A stretch of DNA of 64,000 bases from Streptomyces himalayensis subsp. himalayensis (GTDB taxonomy: Bacteria; Actinomycetota; Actinomycetes; Streptomycetales; Streptomycetaceae): NCBI RefSeq assembly GCF_013778455.1, contig NZ_JACEHE010000024.1:1-64000 (forward strand), written 5' to 3'. A program made the translations under genes and the position numbers. The notes beneath the pieces were generated by a model. The model saw nothing but the letters and a program-made list of their open reading frames with translations. It searched no databases and was not told where the DNA came from. This document shows positions 46,803 through 55,478 of this stretch, piece after piece; position 1 is the first letter of the stretch, and each line of letters starts with the position of its first letter.

Positions 46803-48329
46803 TTACGGGCGGCGGATCGCGTCGGTCGCGGCGGTGGCCGCCGGGCCCGCGGCCAGCTCGGTCTCCAGAAGCTGCTTGCCGAGCAGCTCGGGGTCGGGCA
46901 GCTCCATCGGGTACTCGCCGTCGAAGCAGGCGCGGCACAGGTTCGGCTTGGCGATGGTGGTCGCCTCGATCATGCCGTCGAGCGAGATGTACGCGAGGGA
47001 GTCGGCGCCGAGGGACTTGCCGATCTCGTCGACCGTCATGCCGTTGGCGATGAGCTCGGCGCGCGTCGCGAAGTCGATGCCGAAGAAGCACGGCCACTTC
47101 ACGGGCGGGGACGAGATGCGGATGTGCACCTCGGCGGCGCCCGCCTCGCGGAGCATGCGGACCAGGGCGCGCTGGGTGTTGCCGCGGACGATCGAGTCGT
47201 CGACGACGACCAGCCGCTTGCCCTTGATGACTTCCTTGAGGGGGTTCAGCTTCAGGCGGATGCCGAGCTGGCGGATGGTCTGCGAGGGCTGGATGAACGT
47301 ACGTCCGACGTACGCGTTCTTCACCAGGCCGCTGCCGAAGGGGATGCCGGACGCCTCGGCGTATCCGATGGCTGCCGGGGTGCCGGATTCCGGCGTGGCT
47401 ATCACCAGGTCGGCCTCGGCCGGGGCCTCCTTGGCGAGCCTGCGGCCCATCTCGACCCGGGAGAGGTGGACGTTCCGGCCGGCGATGTCGGTGTCGGGGC
47501 GCGCCAGGTACACGTACTCGAAGACACAGCCCTTGGGCTTCGCTTCCGCGAATCGGGACGTTCGCAGACCGTTCTCGTCGATGGCGACGAACTCGCCCGG
47601 CTCGATCTCGCGGACGAAGCTGGCACCGCAGATGTCCAGGGCAGCGGTCTCGGATGCGACGACCCAGCCGCGCTCCAGGCGGCCGAGCACCAGCGGGCGG
47701 ATGCCCTGCGGATCGCGGGCCGCGTAGAGCGTGTGCTCGTCCATGAAGACGAGCGAGAAGGCGCCCTTGACCTGAGGCAGCACCTGCGCGGCGGCGTCCT
47801 CCACGGTCAGCGGCTTGCCGTCGTCGTCGGTCTGGCCGGCCAGCAGCGCGGTGACCAGGTCGGTGTCGTTGGTCGCGGCGACCTGGGTGGCGCGGCCGTT
47901 CTCCTTGGGGAGGGCGGCGACCAGCTCGGCGAGCTCCGCCGTGTTCACCAGGTTGCCGTTGTGGCCCAGGGCGATGGAGCCGTGCGCGGTGGCACGGAAC
48001 GTCGGCTGCGCGTTCTCCCACACCGAGGCGCCGGTGGTGGAGTAGCGGGCGTGGCCCACGGCGATGTGGCCCTGGAGGGAGCTGAGGGAGGTCTCGTCGA
48101 AGACCTGGGACACGAGGCCCATGTCCTTGAAGACGAGGATCTGGGAGCCGTTGCTGACCGCGATTCCCGCGGATTCCTGACCCCGATGCTGGAGGGCGTA
48201 GAGCCCGAAGTAAGTGAGCTTGGCGACCTCTTCACCCGGAGCCCAGACACCGAAGACGCCACAAGCGTCCTGGGGGCCTTTCTCACCGGGGAGCAGATCA
48301 TGATTGAGTCGACCGTCACCACGTGGCAC
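46803..48329 (-). CDS. purF: Amidophosphoribosyltransferase
   Basis: A 508-residue enzyme for the first committed step of purine synthesis (PRPP plus glutamine to phosphoribosylamine). A 22-residue propeptide precedes the catalytic Cys23 in QDACGVFGVW, as in the B. subtilis-type PurF that is processed and carries a 4Fe-4S cluster (C in FFGID region and NLCRACFDGEYP). The PRPP-binding motif is VVVDDSIVRGNTQR. GTG 48329 is the start. Confidence 0.97.
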   Translation of the reverse strand: MPRGDGRLNHDLLPGEKGPQDACGVFGVWAPGEEVAKLTYFGLYALQHRGQESAGIAVSNGSQILVFKDMGLVSQVFDETSLSSLQGHIAVGHARYSTTGASVWENAQPTFRATAHGSIALGHNGNLVNTAELAELVAALPKENGRATQVAATNDTDLVTALLAGQTDDDGKPLTVEDAAAQVLPQVKGAFSLVFMDEHTLYAARDPQGIRPLVLGRLERGWVVASETAALDICGASFVREIEPGEFVAIDENGLRTSRFAEAKPKGCVFEYVYLARPDTDIAGRNVHLSRVEMGRRLAKEAPAEADLVIATPESGTPAAIGYAEASGIPFGSGLVKNAYVGRTFIQPSQTIRQLGIRLKLNPLKEVIKGKRLVVVDDSIVRGNTQRALVRMLREAGAAEVHIRISSPPVKWPCFFGIDFATRAELIANGMTVDEIGKSLGADSLAYISLDGMIEATTIAKPNLCRACFDGEYPMELPDPELLGKQLLETELAAGPAATAATDAIRRP

Positions 48330-48397
48330 GCCATCGAGTGTAGGCGAGATCGACCACTGGTCCGAATTCGCGGACAGTGGGACTTCTTACTCTGACT

Positions 48398-48443
48398 TCT
48401 CCGCCGCGGTCACTCCTCCTTCTCCGCCGCGGTCACTCCTCCT
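48398..48443. repeat. 23-bp perfect tandem duplication at a gene end
   Basis: A 23-bp unit (TCTCCGCCGCGG onward) occurs twice without gap at 48398-48420 and 48421-48443. The copy inside the gene covers the stop codon of the META-domain protein, and the outer copy repeats it. Confidence 0.9.
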
Positions 48444-49299
48444 CCTCCGCCCTGGTGGTGAGGCCCTTGCCGGAGTCCGCGGTCAGGGTCAGGACGTCGT
48501 GTTCCTTCTCGTATGCGACCTTCCCGTCCAGTATTTCCTTGATCGCGTTCTCTGTCCTCATGACGGGGGCCGAGCACAGCTTGCGGGTGGTCGCCAGACG
48601 GCCGAACTCGATCGTGCCCTGAGCGCCGTCCTTGACGGTGGCCTTGCCGGAGAAGGTGTTGCAGCCCAGGCTGCCGCGCACCGTGCCGTCCTTGGAGAGG
48701 ACCAGATACGCCCTGCCGCGGGCGGCCTTCGGCAGGGACTCGGCGGTACCCTCTGCGCCCTTCCCGGTGAGCGCGTCGACCGTCCACTTGGTGCCCTTCA
48801 GCGGCGGGGCGGCCTCTGAGCGCAAGGTGATGCTGTCGCCGTTGTCGCTGGTCAGCGTGAGGGTCTTGGGCTTGCCCTCCGGTTCCGTGACCTTGGCCTT
48901 GAGATCGCCGTGGAAGATGCTGGTGAACCTCTCCTCGAAGTCCTGGACAGGGCCGGGACAGCCCATCTCGGTGCTCGCGAGGTCGGAGACCCTCACGAGG
49001 TCGCCCTCGACCTCCACGTCGGCGCCGATGCTGTTGCAGCCCACGGAGCCCCCGGACTGGCCACCGCCCTCGCCCGGCTTCGCCGCGCCGGGCTTGAACG
49101 TCACATGGGCGTTGTGCGCCTCCTCCGGCAGGGGGATGTCCTTACCGTCGACTGTGACCTTCTCCGGTACCCAGCGCGTGTCGGCAACCTGCACGTCGCC
49201 ACCGACCTGGCCGCTGCCGGGCTGGTTGCCGCAGGCGGTCAGGGCGGCGGTGCCGAGCAGGGCCACGGCCGCGTACGTCACGTTCATCACTCGCTTCAC
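48433..49299 (-). CDS. META-domain (HslJ-like) lipoprotein
   Basis: A 288-residue exported protein with lipobox LLGTAALTAC near residue 23. Two META/HslJ-type domains follow: the first with TRWVPEKVTVDG and GGSVGCNSIGADVEVEGD, the second with GTKWTVDALTGKG and GSLGCNTFSGKATVKDGAQG. Each has the conserved GCN and a later Cys (MGCPGP, RKLCSAP), giving likely disulfides. HslJ in E. coli contributes to novobiocin and heat resistance; the role in Streptomyces is unknown. Start GTG 49299; an ATG four codons later is the alternative. Confidence 0.82.
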   Translation of the reverse strand: MKRVMNVTYAAVALLGTAALTACGNQPGSGQVGGDVQVADTRWVPEKVTVDGKDIPLPEEAHNAHVTFKPGAAKPGEGGGQSGGSVGCNSIGADVEVEGDLVRVSDLASTEMGCPGPVQDFEERFTSIFHGDLKAKVTEPEGKPKTLTLTSDNGDSITLRSEAAPPLKGTKWTVDALTGKGAEGTAESLPKAARGRAYLVLSKDGTVRGSLGCNTFSGKATVKDGAQGTIEFGRLATTRKLCSAPVMRTENAIKEILDGKVAYEKEHDVLTLTADSGKGLTTRAEEEE

Positions 49300-49355
49300 G
49301 GCGATGTGACGTATGCGACACCGAGCGGGTTCCCTGTCGCACCGCATGAGATGCG

Positions 49356-50156
49356 TCATCCCATGAGGGGCAGGAGCGCGGAGAGGTCGGCCCGCTCGCC
49401 GCTCGCCGAGACATGGGCGGCAGCCAGCTCGGCTTCCCAGGTCGTTCGGCCCGTCGCCAGCCGGATCCAGGTCAGCGGATCGGTCTCGACGACGTTCGGC
49501 GGGGTGCCGCGGGTGTGCCGGGGGCCCTCGATGCACTGCACCACTGCGAAGGGCGGGACGCGCACCTCGGTGGAGGCACCGGGCGCCCTGAGGGCGAGCG
49601 CGTCGGCGAGCATCCGGGTGCAGGCGGCGAGCGCCTGGCGGTCGTACGGGATGTCGAGCCCGGCGGCGCGGTTGAGGTCGTCGGTGTGGACCACGAGTTC
49701 CACGGTGCGGGTCACCAGGTAGTCGCCGAGGCTGATGGCCCCGACGGGTGTGGCCAGCAGCCGGGTGTCGGGGGTGGCGGCCAGGTGCCCGGCGATGCGC
49801 TGCTCGGTGCGCGAGTAGAGCGCGTCGAGGTCCGGGGTGTCGCGGGCGAGTTTCCGGGCGCCTACGGCGATGTCGTCGGCGCGTGAGGCAGACGCGGAGA
49901 GCAGGTCCACCAGGTCCAGGTCGGCCTTCGCAGGCGCGTCCCGCTCGACGTTCCGGCTGACGCTCTCGACGGTCATGGCGATATGCGCGGCCAGCTCCCG
50001 GATTGTCCAGTCGCCGAGCTGCGCGGGGGCCGCCAGTTGCTGGTCCGTGAGGGCGCGTACGGCCTCTCGTACGGAGCCGAACTGGGTGAGGACGGCGGCG
50101 CGGATCTTCGCGGAGTCGTAGGAGCGGGTGCGGGTGCGCTTCTTGGCCGGCGGCAT
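49356..50156 (-). CDS. Mycothiol-dependent maleylpyruvate isomerase-like (MDMPI/SCP) protein
   Basis: A 266-residue protein: an N-terminal DinB-like four-helix bundle with WTIRELAAHIAMTVESV and GDYLVTRTVELVVHTDDLNR (metal-binding His pattern), and a C-terminal sterol-carrier-like segment. Members use mycothiol, the actinobacterial thiol, in isomerase or detoxification reactions; the substrate is not predictable. Located between the META lipoprotein and purL, same strand but with its own ATG start. Confidence 0.85.
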   Translation of the reverse strand: MPPAKKRTRTRSYDSAKIRAAVLTQFGSVREAVRALTDQQLAAPAQLGDWTIRELAAHIAMTVESVSRNVERDAPAKADLDLVDLLSASASRADDIAVGARKLARDTPDLDALYSRTEQRIAGHLAATPDTRLLATPVGAISLGDYLVTRTVELVVHTDDLNRAAGLDIPYDRQALAACTRMLADALALRAPGASTEVRVPPFAVVQCIEGPRHTRGTPPNVVETDPLTWIRLATGRTTWEAELAAAHVSASGERADLSALLPLMG

Positions 50157-50219
50157 GGGGCGAGGCTAATCGGTCGGGGTGACAGCGGGCGCGGGCCCGG
50201 CAGAAGAGGAGAGCCACGA

Positions 50220-50249
50220 CAGCCCCCGCCCGAAGCCGGGCGGGGGCTG
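50220..50249 (-). terminator. Terminator of the purSQL operon
   Basis: AGCCCCCGCCCG pairs with CGGGCGGGGGCT across a 4-base loop, 37 bases beyond the purL stop codon. Confidence 0.8.
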
Positions 50250-50285
50250 TTCAGCGCATGGGCCGACGCATGTCCTGCGCGTGGG

Positions 50286-52589
50286 TCAGACCAGCAGCGC
50301 CGGGATCGTCTCCTCGTGCGCCGTGCGCAGCTCGGCCAGCGACAGAACGAACTCGCCCTGGACGTCGACCACTGCATTGGAATCAGACTCAGCGCCGTCG
50401 ACGACACCGATACGGGTCACGGGCAGCCCGCGCGCCCCGCACATGTCGGTGAAGCGGAGCTCCTCGGAACGCGGCACGGCCACCACGGCGCGGCCCGCCG
50501 ACTCGGAGAAGAGGAACGTGAAGGCGTCCAGGCCGTCCGGGACGACCAGGCGTGCGCCCGTGCCGCCGCGCAGGCAGGACTCCACCACGGCCTGGATCAG
50601 ACCGCCGTCCGACAGGTCGTGCGCGGCGTCGATCATGCCATCGCGGGAGGCCGAGATCAGGATCTCGGCGAGCAGCCGCTCCCGCTCCAGGTCCACGGCC
50701 GGCGGCAGACCGCCGAGGTGGCCGTGGATCACCTGCGACCAGGCCGAACCGCCGAACTCCTCCTTGGTGTCGCCCAGCAGGTAGAGGAGCTGGCCCTCTT
50801 CCTTGAAGGCGACCGGCGTACGGCGGGTCACGTCGTCGATGACGCCGAGGACCGCCACGACCGGGGTCGGGTGGATCGCCGTCTCGCCGGTCTGGTTGTA
50901 GAGCGAGACGTTGCCGCCGGTCACCGGGGTGCCGAGCGTCTGGCAGGCATCCGCGAGACCACGCGTGGCCTCGGCGAACTGCCACATGACCGCGGGGTCC
51001 TCGGGCGAGCCGAAGTTGAGGCAGTCGGAGACGGCGAGCGGCTTGGCGCCGGTCGTCGCCACGTTCCGGTAGGCCTCGGCGAGCGCGAGCTGCGCGCCCG
51101 CGTACGGGTCGAGCTTCGCGTACCGGCCGTTGCCGTCCGTCGCGACGGCGACACCCAGGTTGGTGTCCGCGTCGATACGGATCATGCCGGAGTCCTCGGG
51201 CTGGGCGAGCACGGTGTTGCCCTGCACGAAGCGGTCGTACTGGTCGGTGATCCAGGACTTCGACGCCTGGTTCGGGGACGCGACGAGCTTGAGGACCTGC
51301 TCCTTGAGCTCGGCGCCGGAGGCGGGCCGCGGCAGCTTGTTCGCGTCGTCGGCCTGCAGCGCGTCCTGCCAGGACGGCCGCTCGTACGGCCGGTGGTACG
51401 TCGGGCCCTCGTGGGCGACGGACCGCGGCGGTACGTCGACGATCTGCTCGCCGTGCCAGAAGATCTCCAGCCGGTCGCCCTCGGTGACCTCACCGATGAC
51501 GGTGGCGATGACGTCCCACTTCTCGCAGATCTCCAGGAAGCGGTCGACCTTGTCGGGCTCGACGATCGCGCACATGCGCTCCTGCGACTCGCTCATGAGG
51601 ATCTCCTCGGGCGAGAGCGTCGCGTCACGCAGCGGCACGGTGTCCAGCTCGACGCGCATACCGCCGGAGCCGGCGCTCGCCAGCTCGGAGGTGGCGCAGG
51701 AAAGGCCCGCACCGCCGAGGTCCTGGATGCCCGCGACCAGGTTCTCCTTGAAGATCTCGAGCGTGCACTCGATGAGGAGCTTCTCCTGGAAGGGGTCGCC
51801 AACCTGGACGGCCGGGCGCTTGGCCGGGCCGGTCGACTCGAAGGTCTCAGAAGCCAGGACGGACACACCGCCGATGCCGTCGCCACCGGTCCGGGCCCCG
51901 TACAGGATGACCTTGTTGCCCGTACCGGACGCCTTCGCGAGGTGGATGTCCTCGTGCTTCATGACGCCCACGCACAGGGCGTTGACCAGCGGGTTTCCCT
52001 GGTAGCAGTCGTCGAAGACGACCTCGCCGCCGATGTTGGGCAGGCCCAGGCAGTTGCCGTAGCCGCCGATGCCCGCAACGACGCCCGGCAGGACGCGCTT
52101 GGTGTCGGGGTGGTCGGCCGCGCCGAACCGCAGCGGGTCCATGACGGCGACCGGGCGGGCGCCCATGGCGAGGATGTCGCGGACGATGCCGCCGACGCCG
52201 GTGGCCGCGCCCTGGTACGGCTCGATGTAGCTGGGGTGGTTGTGCGACTCCACCTTGAAGGTGACCGCGTAGCCCTGGCCGACGTCGACGACGCCGGCGT
52301 TCTCGCCGATGCCGACGAGCATGGCGTCGTTCTCGGGGGCCTTCTCGCCGAACTGCTTCAGATGGACCTTGCTGCTCTTGTACGAGCAGTGCTCGGACCA
52401 CATGACGGAGTACATGGCGAGCTCGGCGCCGGTCGGACGGCGGCCGAGGATCTCGCGGATGCGCTCGTACTCGTCCTGCTTCAGGCCCAGTTCGGACCAG
52501 GGCTGCTCGACGTCGGGCGTTTCGGTGGCGTGCTTGACGGTGTCGAGATTGCGGGGGTACGGGGGTCGCTCCCCGGATGAATGCAGCAT
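50286..52589 (-). CDS. purL: FGAM synthase subunit PurL
   Basis: A 767-residue small-type PurL that makes FGAM from FGAR with ammonia supplied by PurQ. Motifs: RRPTGAELAMYSVMWSEHCS, VESHNHPSYIEPYQGAATG, IQDLGGAGLSCATSELAS and YNQTGETAIHPTPVVAVLG. Its ATG overlaps the purQ stop by one base (TGATG), so the two are coupled. The N-terminal 16 residues (LHSSGERPPYPRN) are variable. Confidence 0.97.
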   Translation of the reverse strand: MLHSSGERPPYPRNLDTVKHATETPDVEQPWSELGLKQDEYERIREILGRRPTGAELAMYSVMWSEHCSYKSSKVHLKQFGEKAPENDAMLVGIGENAGVVDVGQGYAVTFKVESHNHPSYIEPYQGAATGVGGIVRDILAMGARPVAVMDPLRFGAADHPDTKRVLPGVVAGIGGYGNCLGLPNIGGEVVFDDCYQGNPLVNALCVGVMKHEDIHLAKASGTGNKVILYGARTGGDGIGGVSVLASETFESTGPAKRPAVQVGDPFQEKLLIECTLEIFKENLVAGIQDLGGAGLSCATSELASAGSGGMRVELDTVPLRDATLSPEEILMSESQERMCAIVEPDKVDRFLEICEKWDVIATVIGEVTEGDRLEIFWHGEQIVDVPPRSVAHEGPTYHRPYERPSWQDALQADDANKLPRPASGAELKEQVLKLVASPNQASKSWITDQYDRFVQGNTVLAQPEDSGMIRIDADTNLGVAVATDGNGRYAKLDPYAGAQLALAEAYRNVATTGAKPLAVSDCLNFGSPEDPAVMWQFAEATRGLADACQTLGTPVTGGNVSLYNQTGETAIHPTPVVAVLGVIDDVTRRTPVAFKEEGQLLYLLGDTKEEFGGSAWSQVIHGHLGGLPPAVDLERERLLAEILISASRDGMIDAAHDLSDGGLIQAVVESCLRGGTGARLVVPDGLDAFTFLFSESAGRAVVAVPRSEELRFTDMCGARGLPVTRIGVVDGAESDSNAVVDVQGEFVLSLAELRTAHEETIPALLV

Positions 52590-53293
52590 CAGACGTTGAC
52601 CAGCTTCTTCAGGATCGAGGTGAAGAATCCGAGGCCGTCGGTGCGGCCGGTCCCGATCCCCGGCTCCACGGCGTGCTCGGGGTGCGGCATGAGGCCGACG
52701 ACGTTGCCCGCCTCGTTGGTGATGCCGGCGATGTCGCGCAGCGACCCGTTCGGATTTCCGTATCCATCAGCGGCTTCGCCGCGGGCCAAGTAGCGGAAAG
52801 CGACCCGGCCCTCGGCCTCCAGCATGTCCAGCGTCCGCTCGTCGGCCACGTACCGGCCGTCGATGTTCTTGAGCGGAATGGAGATCTCCTGGCCGGCGGT
52901 GTAGTCGGCGGTCCAGGCGGTGCGGTCGCTCTCCACGCGCAGCTTCTGATCGCGGCAGATGAAGTGCAGATGGTTGTTCCGCAGCATCGCACCGGGAAGG
53001 AGGTGGCTTTCGGTGAGCACCTGGAAGCCGTTGCAAATGCCCAGAACCGGCAATCCGGCCTTCGCCTGGTCGATGACCGTCTCCATCAGCGGCGAGAAGC
53101 GCGAGATGGCTCCGGCGCGCAGATAGTCGCCGTACGAGAATCCGCCCGGCAGAACCACCGCGTCGACCTGCTTCAGGTCCTTGTCGCGGTGCCACAGCGG
53201 CACCGCCTCAGCACCGGCAAGCCGGACCGCGCGCTGGGTGTCACGGTCGTCGAGCGTGCCCGGGAAAGTGACGACTCCAATACGAGCGGTCAC
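52589..53293 (-). CDS. purQ: FGAM synthase glutaminase subunit PurQ
   Basis: A 234-residue class I glutamine amidotransferase. Nucleophile Cys is in PVLGICNGFQVL, and the His/Glu pair is in GLMPHPEHAVEP. Supplies ammonia to PurL within the PurS-PurQ-PurL complex. GTG 53293 overlaps the purS stop by four bases (GTGA). Confidence 0.97.
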   Translation of the reverse strand: MTARIGVVTFPGTLDDRDTQRAVRLAGAEAVPLWHRDKDLKQVDAVVLPGGFSYGDYLRAGAISRFSPLMETVIDQAKAGLPVLGICNGFQVLTESHLLPGAMLRNNHLHFICRDQKLRVESDRTAWTADYTAGQEISIPLKNIDGRYVADERTLDMLEAEGRVAFRYLARGEAADGYGNPNGSLRDIAGITNEAGNVVGLMPHPEHAVEPGIGTGRTDGLGFFTSILKKLVNV

Positions 53294-53559
53294 GACTCCA
53301 CCTTTACAGCTTCGGCCTCTTCGACCTTTACGACGAAGTCTTCGATCACGGTGTTGGCGAGGAAGGTCTCCGCCATCTCGTGAATACGGGCGAGGGCGGC
53401 TTCGTCGAGCGGCCCGTCCACCTCGAGTTCGAAGCGCTTTCCCTGACGAACGTCGGAGATGCCCTCGAAGCCGAGGCGCGGCAGTGCACGCTGCACCGCC
53501 TGTCCCTGGGGGTCGAGGATCTCCGGCTTGAGCATGACGTCGACTACGACGCGTGCCAC
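53290..53559 (-). CDS. purS: FGAM synthase accessory subunit PurS
   Basis: An 89-residue protein (VARVVVDVMLKPEILDPQGQ start; GISDVRQGKRFELEVDG). PurS dimers bridge PurL and PurQ. First gene of purS-purQ-purL. Start GTG 53559 follows CGGGAG; ten upstream in-frame codons are excluded. Confidence 0.96.
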   Translation of the reverse strand: MARVVVDVMLKPEILDPQGQAVQRALPRLGFEGISDVRQGKRFELEVDGPLDEAALARIHEMAETFLANTVIEDFVVKVEEAEAVKVES

Positions 53560-53922
53560 TGGCACTCCCGGTGTGTGGTGCGTGAGCAAGTGTCTTCAGA
53601 CTACCCGGCCCCGATTTCTACTCGCGTAGACATGGAGCAACCCACGTGACCGCGATCACGATCCGGTATCGGCCCGGGCGTCTTCACGGAAAATTCAGGG
53701 AAAAAACCGCGGGGTCGCATTGCGCCTACGCTCCCCTACCGCCACCCTCACTCCGATACCGGACACGCGGACGTATTCAGTCGGGCTTCACAATGCAATG
53801 CCAAGCCCTGTACAAAGGAATTGGCAATAGCCGATACTTGCCCCGTACTTTGCTCAAAACTGCTGATCAGTCGCCATCACCGCACGTCAACGCAGTGATG
53901 TCGCTTGAAGGGACCGATATTC
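53560..53922. other. Divergent control region purS / lsrL
   Basis: No gene. It is AT-richer than the surroundings (for example GAAAATTCAGGGAAAAAACC near 53690), which fits a promoter region that Lsr2-type proteins could bind. No purine riboswitch structure was recognised. Confidence 0.5.
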
Positions 53923-54273
53923 GTGGCGCAACGTGTCGTGGTCACCCTCTATGACGACATCGACGGCGGAGAAGCGGCGGAAACGATCGCCTTCGGGCTG
54001 GACGGCAGGTCGTACGAGATCGACCTCAATCCCGCCAATGCCAGGAAACTGCGTAAGGCGCTGGCTCCGTACATGCAGGCCGGCCGCAAGCGGACGGCCG
54101 CCGGGAAGTCCACCGGCGGGAGCGCGGGCAAGACGGCCGCCGACTACACGCACACCGCCGTCGCCGCGTCCCCCGCGGCGGTCCGCGCCTGGGCCCGCTC
54201 GAACAAGATGCACGTACCGCCGCGCGGCCGGATCCCGAAGAAGGTCTACGAGGCGTTCGACGCGGCGAACTGA
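53923..54273 (+). CDS. lsrL: Lsr2-family nucleoid-associated protein (LsrL)
   Basis: A 116-residue xenogeneic silencer-type protein. The N-terminal oligomerisation domain is VAQRVVVTLYDDIDGGEAAE then IAFGLDGRSYEIDLN; the C-terminal DNA-binding domain has SPAAVRAWARSNKMHVPPRG with the RGR AT-hook-like motif that inserts into the AT-rich minor groove. Streptomyces have two paralogues; the position next to pur genes fits LsrL (SCO4076). GTG 53923 is the start by comparison with the family. Confidence 0.92.
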   Translation: MAQRVVVTLYDDIDGGEAAETIAFGLDGRSYEIDLNPANARKLRKALAPYMQAGRKRTAAGKSTGGSAGKTAADYTHTAVAASPAAVRAWARSNKMHVPPRGRIPKKVYEAFDAAN

Positions 54274-54510
54274 GGGACGCGGGCGAAGGTGGCGTCGCCC
54301 TCGGTGGCGCCATCGGTGCCGGTGGGCGGATCGCCGCACCCACTCAGCGCCGGCGGGCGGGGCGCCGCCAGTACCGGAGGGTGGCGGTCAGAGTGACCCG
54401 GGCCCCGTCCCGCCCTCCCTCCAACCGACTTGCGCGGCACCCCCGCTGATCAGTTAGAGTCTGGATCACGCCGAGGGGCAAGGCCGAAAAGCCGCACCTC
54501 ACGGGGTCTT

Positions 54511-54582
54511 GCGGGTGTAGTTCAGTAGCAGAACACCCCCTTTCCAAGGGGGAGGCGCAGTGTGCGATTCCTGTCACCCGCT
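54511..54582 (+). tRNA. tRNA-Gly (TCC)
   Basis: A 72-nt cloverleaf; CCCCC/GGGGG surrounds TTTCCAA, giving TCC. Acceptor GCGGGTG pairs with CACCCGC. Confidence 0.93.
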
Positions 54583-54687
54583 CTGCATCGCTTACCGACC
54601 ACGGTTTCCGACCCGGTTTACCGAGCACGGTTGTGGATCAGGTAGGCTGGTGCTCGCACCGGTCAGTGAAAGCTGATCGGGGGCAGT

Positions 54688-54760
54688 GCGGACGTAGCTC
54701 AGTTGGTAGAGCGCAACCTTGCCAAGGTTGAGGTCGCGAGTTCGAGCCTCGTCGTCCGCT
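54688..54760 (+). tRNA. tRNA-Gly (GCC), copy 1
   Basis: A 73-nt cloverleaf; CAACC/GGTTG surrounds TTGCCAA, giving GCC. Acceptor GCGGACG pairs with CGTCCGC. Identical to the copy at 55343. Confidence 0.95.
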
Positions 54761-54766
54761 CCAGCA

Positions 54767-54799
54767 GGAGAGGTCCCGGTCATCGACCGGGACCTCTCC
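54767..54799 (+). terminator. Terminator after tRNA-Gly copy 1
   Basis: GGAGAGGTCCCGGT pairs perfectly with ACCGGGACCTCTCC, followed by TTTTG. Confidence 0.9.
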
Positions 54800-54921
54800 T
54801 TTTGTCTTCATCCAGCTGTCCTCGTCCGGCTGCCCATCCGGCGATTTCTCTGACATTTGTCATGCGGAGTGATGACAGCGCGCACTGCTGCCGGCACTTG
54901 ATCACTGGGACGCTGTTGGTC

Positions 54922-55130
54922 ATGGACACGAACGAACACGAGCACGTGATCGAGATCACCGACCTGAGGCGTGTGTACGGGGGCGGATTCGAGGCTGTGC
55001 GCGGAATCACGTTCCGTGTGGGCCGCGGGGAGATCTTCGCGCTGCTGGGCACCAACGGCGGAGGGCGGCTTTCCCGTCGGAGCTGACCGTCGCGGAGACC
55101 GCGCGGATGTGGGCGGGCTGTACGCACAGG
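54922..55130 (+). pseudogene. ABC transporter ATPase, N-terminal fragment
   Basis: ATG 54922 starts a normal ABC ATPase N-terminus: HVIEITDLRRVYGGGFEAVR, then FRVGRGEIFALLGTNGGG. The Walker A should continue GAGKTT but the sequence breaks off, and a different frame gives FPSELTVAETARMWAG, which is the region that normally follows some 40 residues later. So there is a short internal deletion and frameshift, and the remainder of the protein is missing. It is the left part of a larger deletion scar. Confidence 0.7.
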
Positions 55131-55226
55131 AGTCGCAACGCGAGGTGCCGGATGTCGTACGGGATATCGGGAGGCCGACCTCGGGTTCGAACTCACGGGT
55201 GCACAGGGTGTGCTGACGGCGGCCGG

Positions 55227-55319
55227 GGTCGGAACTATCTGGCGTCGGCCGTGTCCAAGCTCGGGGTGGAGAACCGTCATGCGGCTGTGCGTCTCGCTCG
55301 CGAGCGAGGTTGGGTATAG
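55227..55319 (+). pseudogene. LuxR/NarL response regulator, C-terminal fragment
   Basis: The frame ending at 55319 reads GRNYLASAVSKLGVENRHAA then VRLARERGWV, the last 30 residues of a NarL/DesR-type response regulator HTH. Everything upstream of it in the regulator is missing. In S. coelicolor this locus holds an ABC transporter, a histidine kinase and a response regulator in this order, so the two fragments are the ends of one deleted operon. Confidence 0.7.
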
Positions 55320-55342
55320 TAGCTCTCGCGCAACAGCGCAAT

Positions 55343-55415
55343 GCGGACGTAGCTCAGTTGGTAGAGCGCAACCTTGCCAAGGTTGAGGTCGCGAGTTCGA
55401 GCCTCGTCGTCCGCT
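55343..55415 (+). tRNA. tRNA-Gly (GCC), copy 2
   Basis: 73 nt, identical to copy 1, anticodon GCC. It begins 23 bases after the response-regulator remnant. Confidence 0.95.
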
Positions 55416-55422
55416 CCAGAAC

Positions 55423-55455
55423 GAAGCCCCCGGCGGTCAGACCGCCGGGGGCTTC
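55423..55455. terminator. Bidirectional terminator between tRNA-Gly and purC
   Basis: GAAGCCCCCGGCGGT pairs perfectly with ACCGCCGGGGGCTTC over a CAG loop. It serves the convergent tRNA-Gly and purC transcripts. Confidence 0.88.
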
Positions 55456-55478
55456 GTCGTTTCCGCGCGCTTGTCGGG

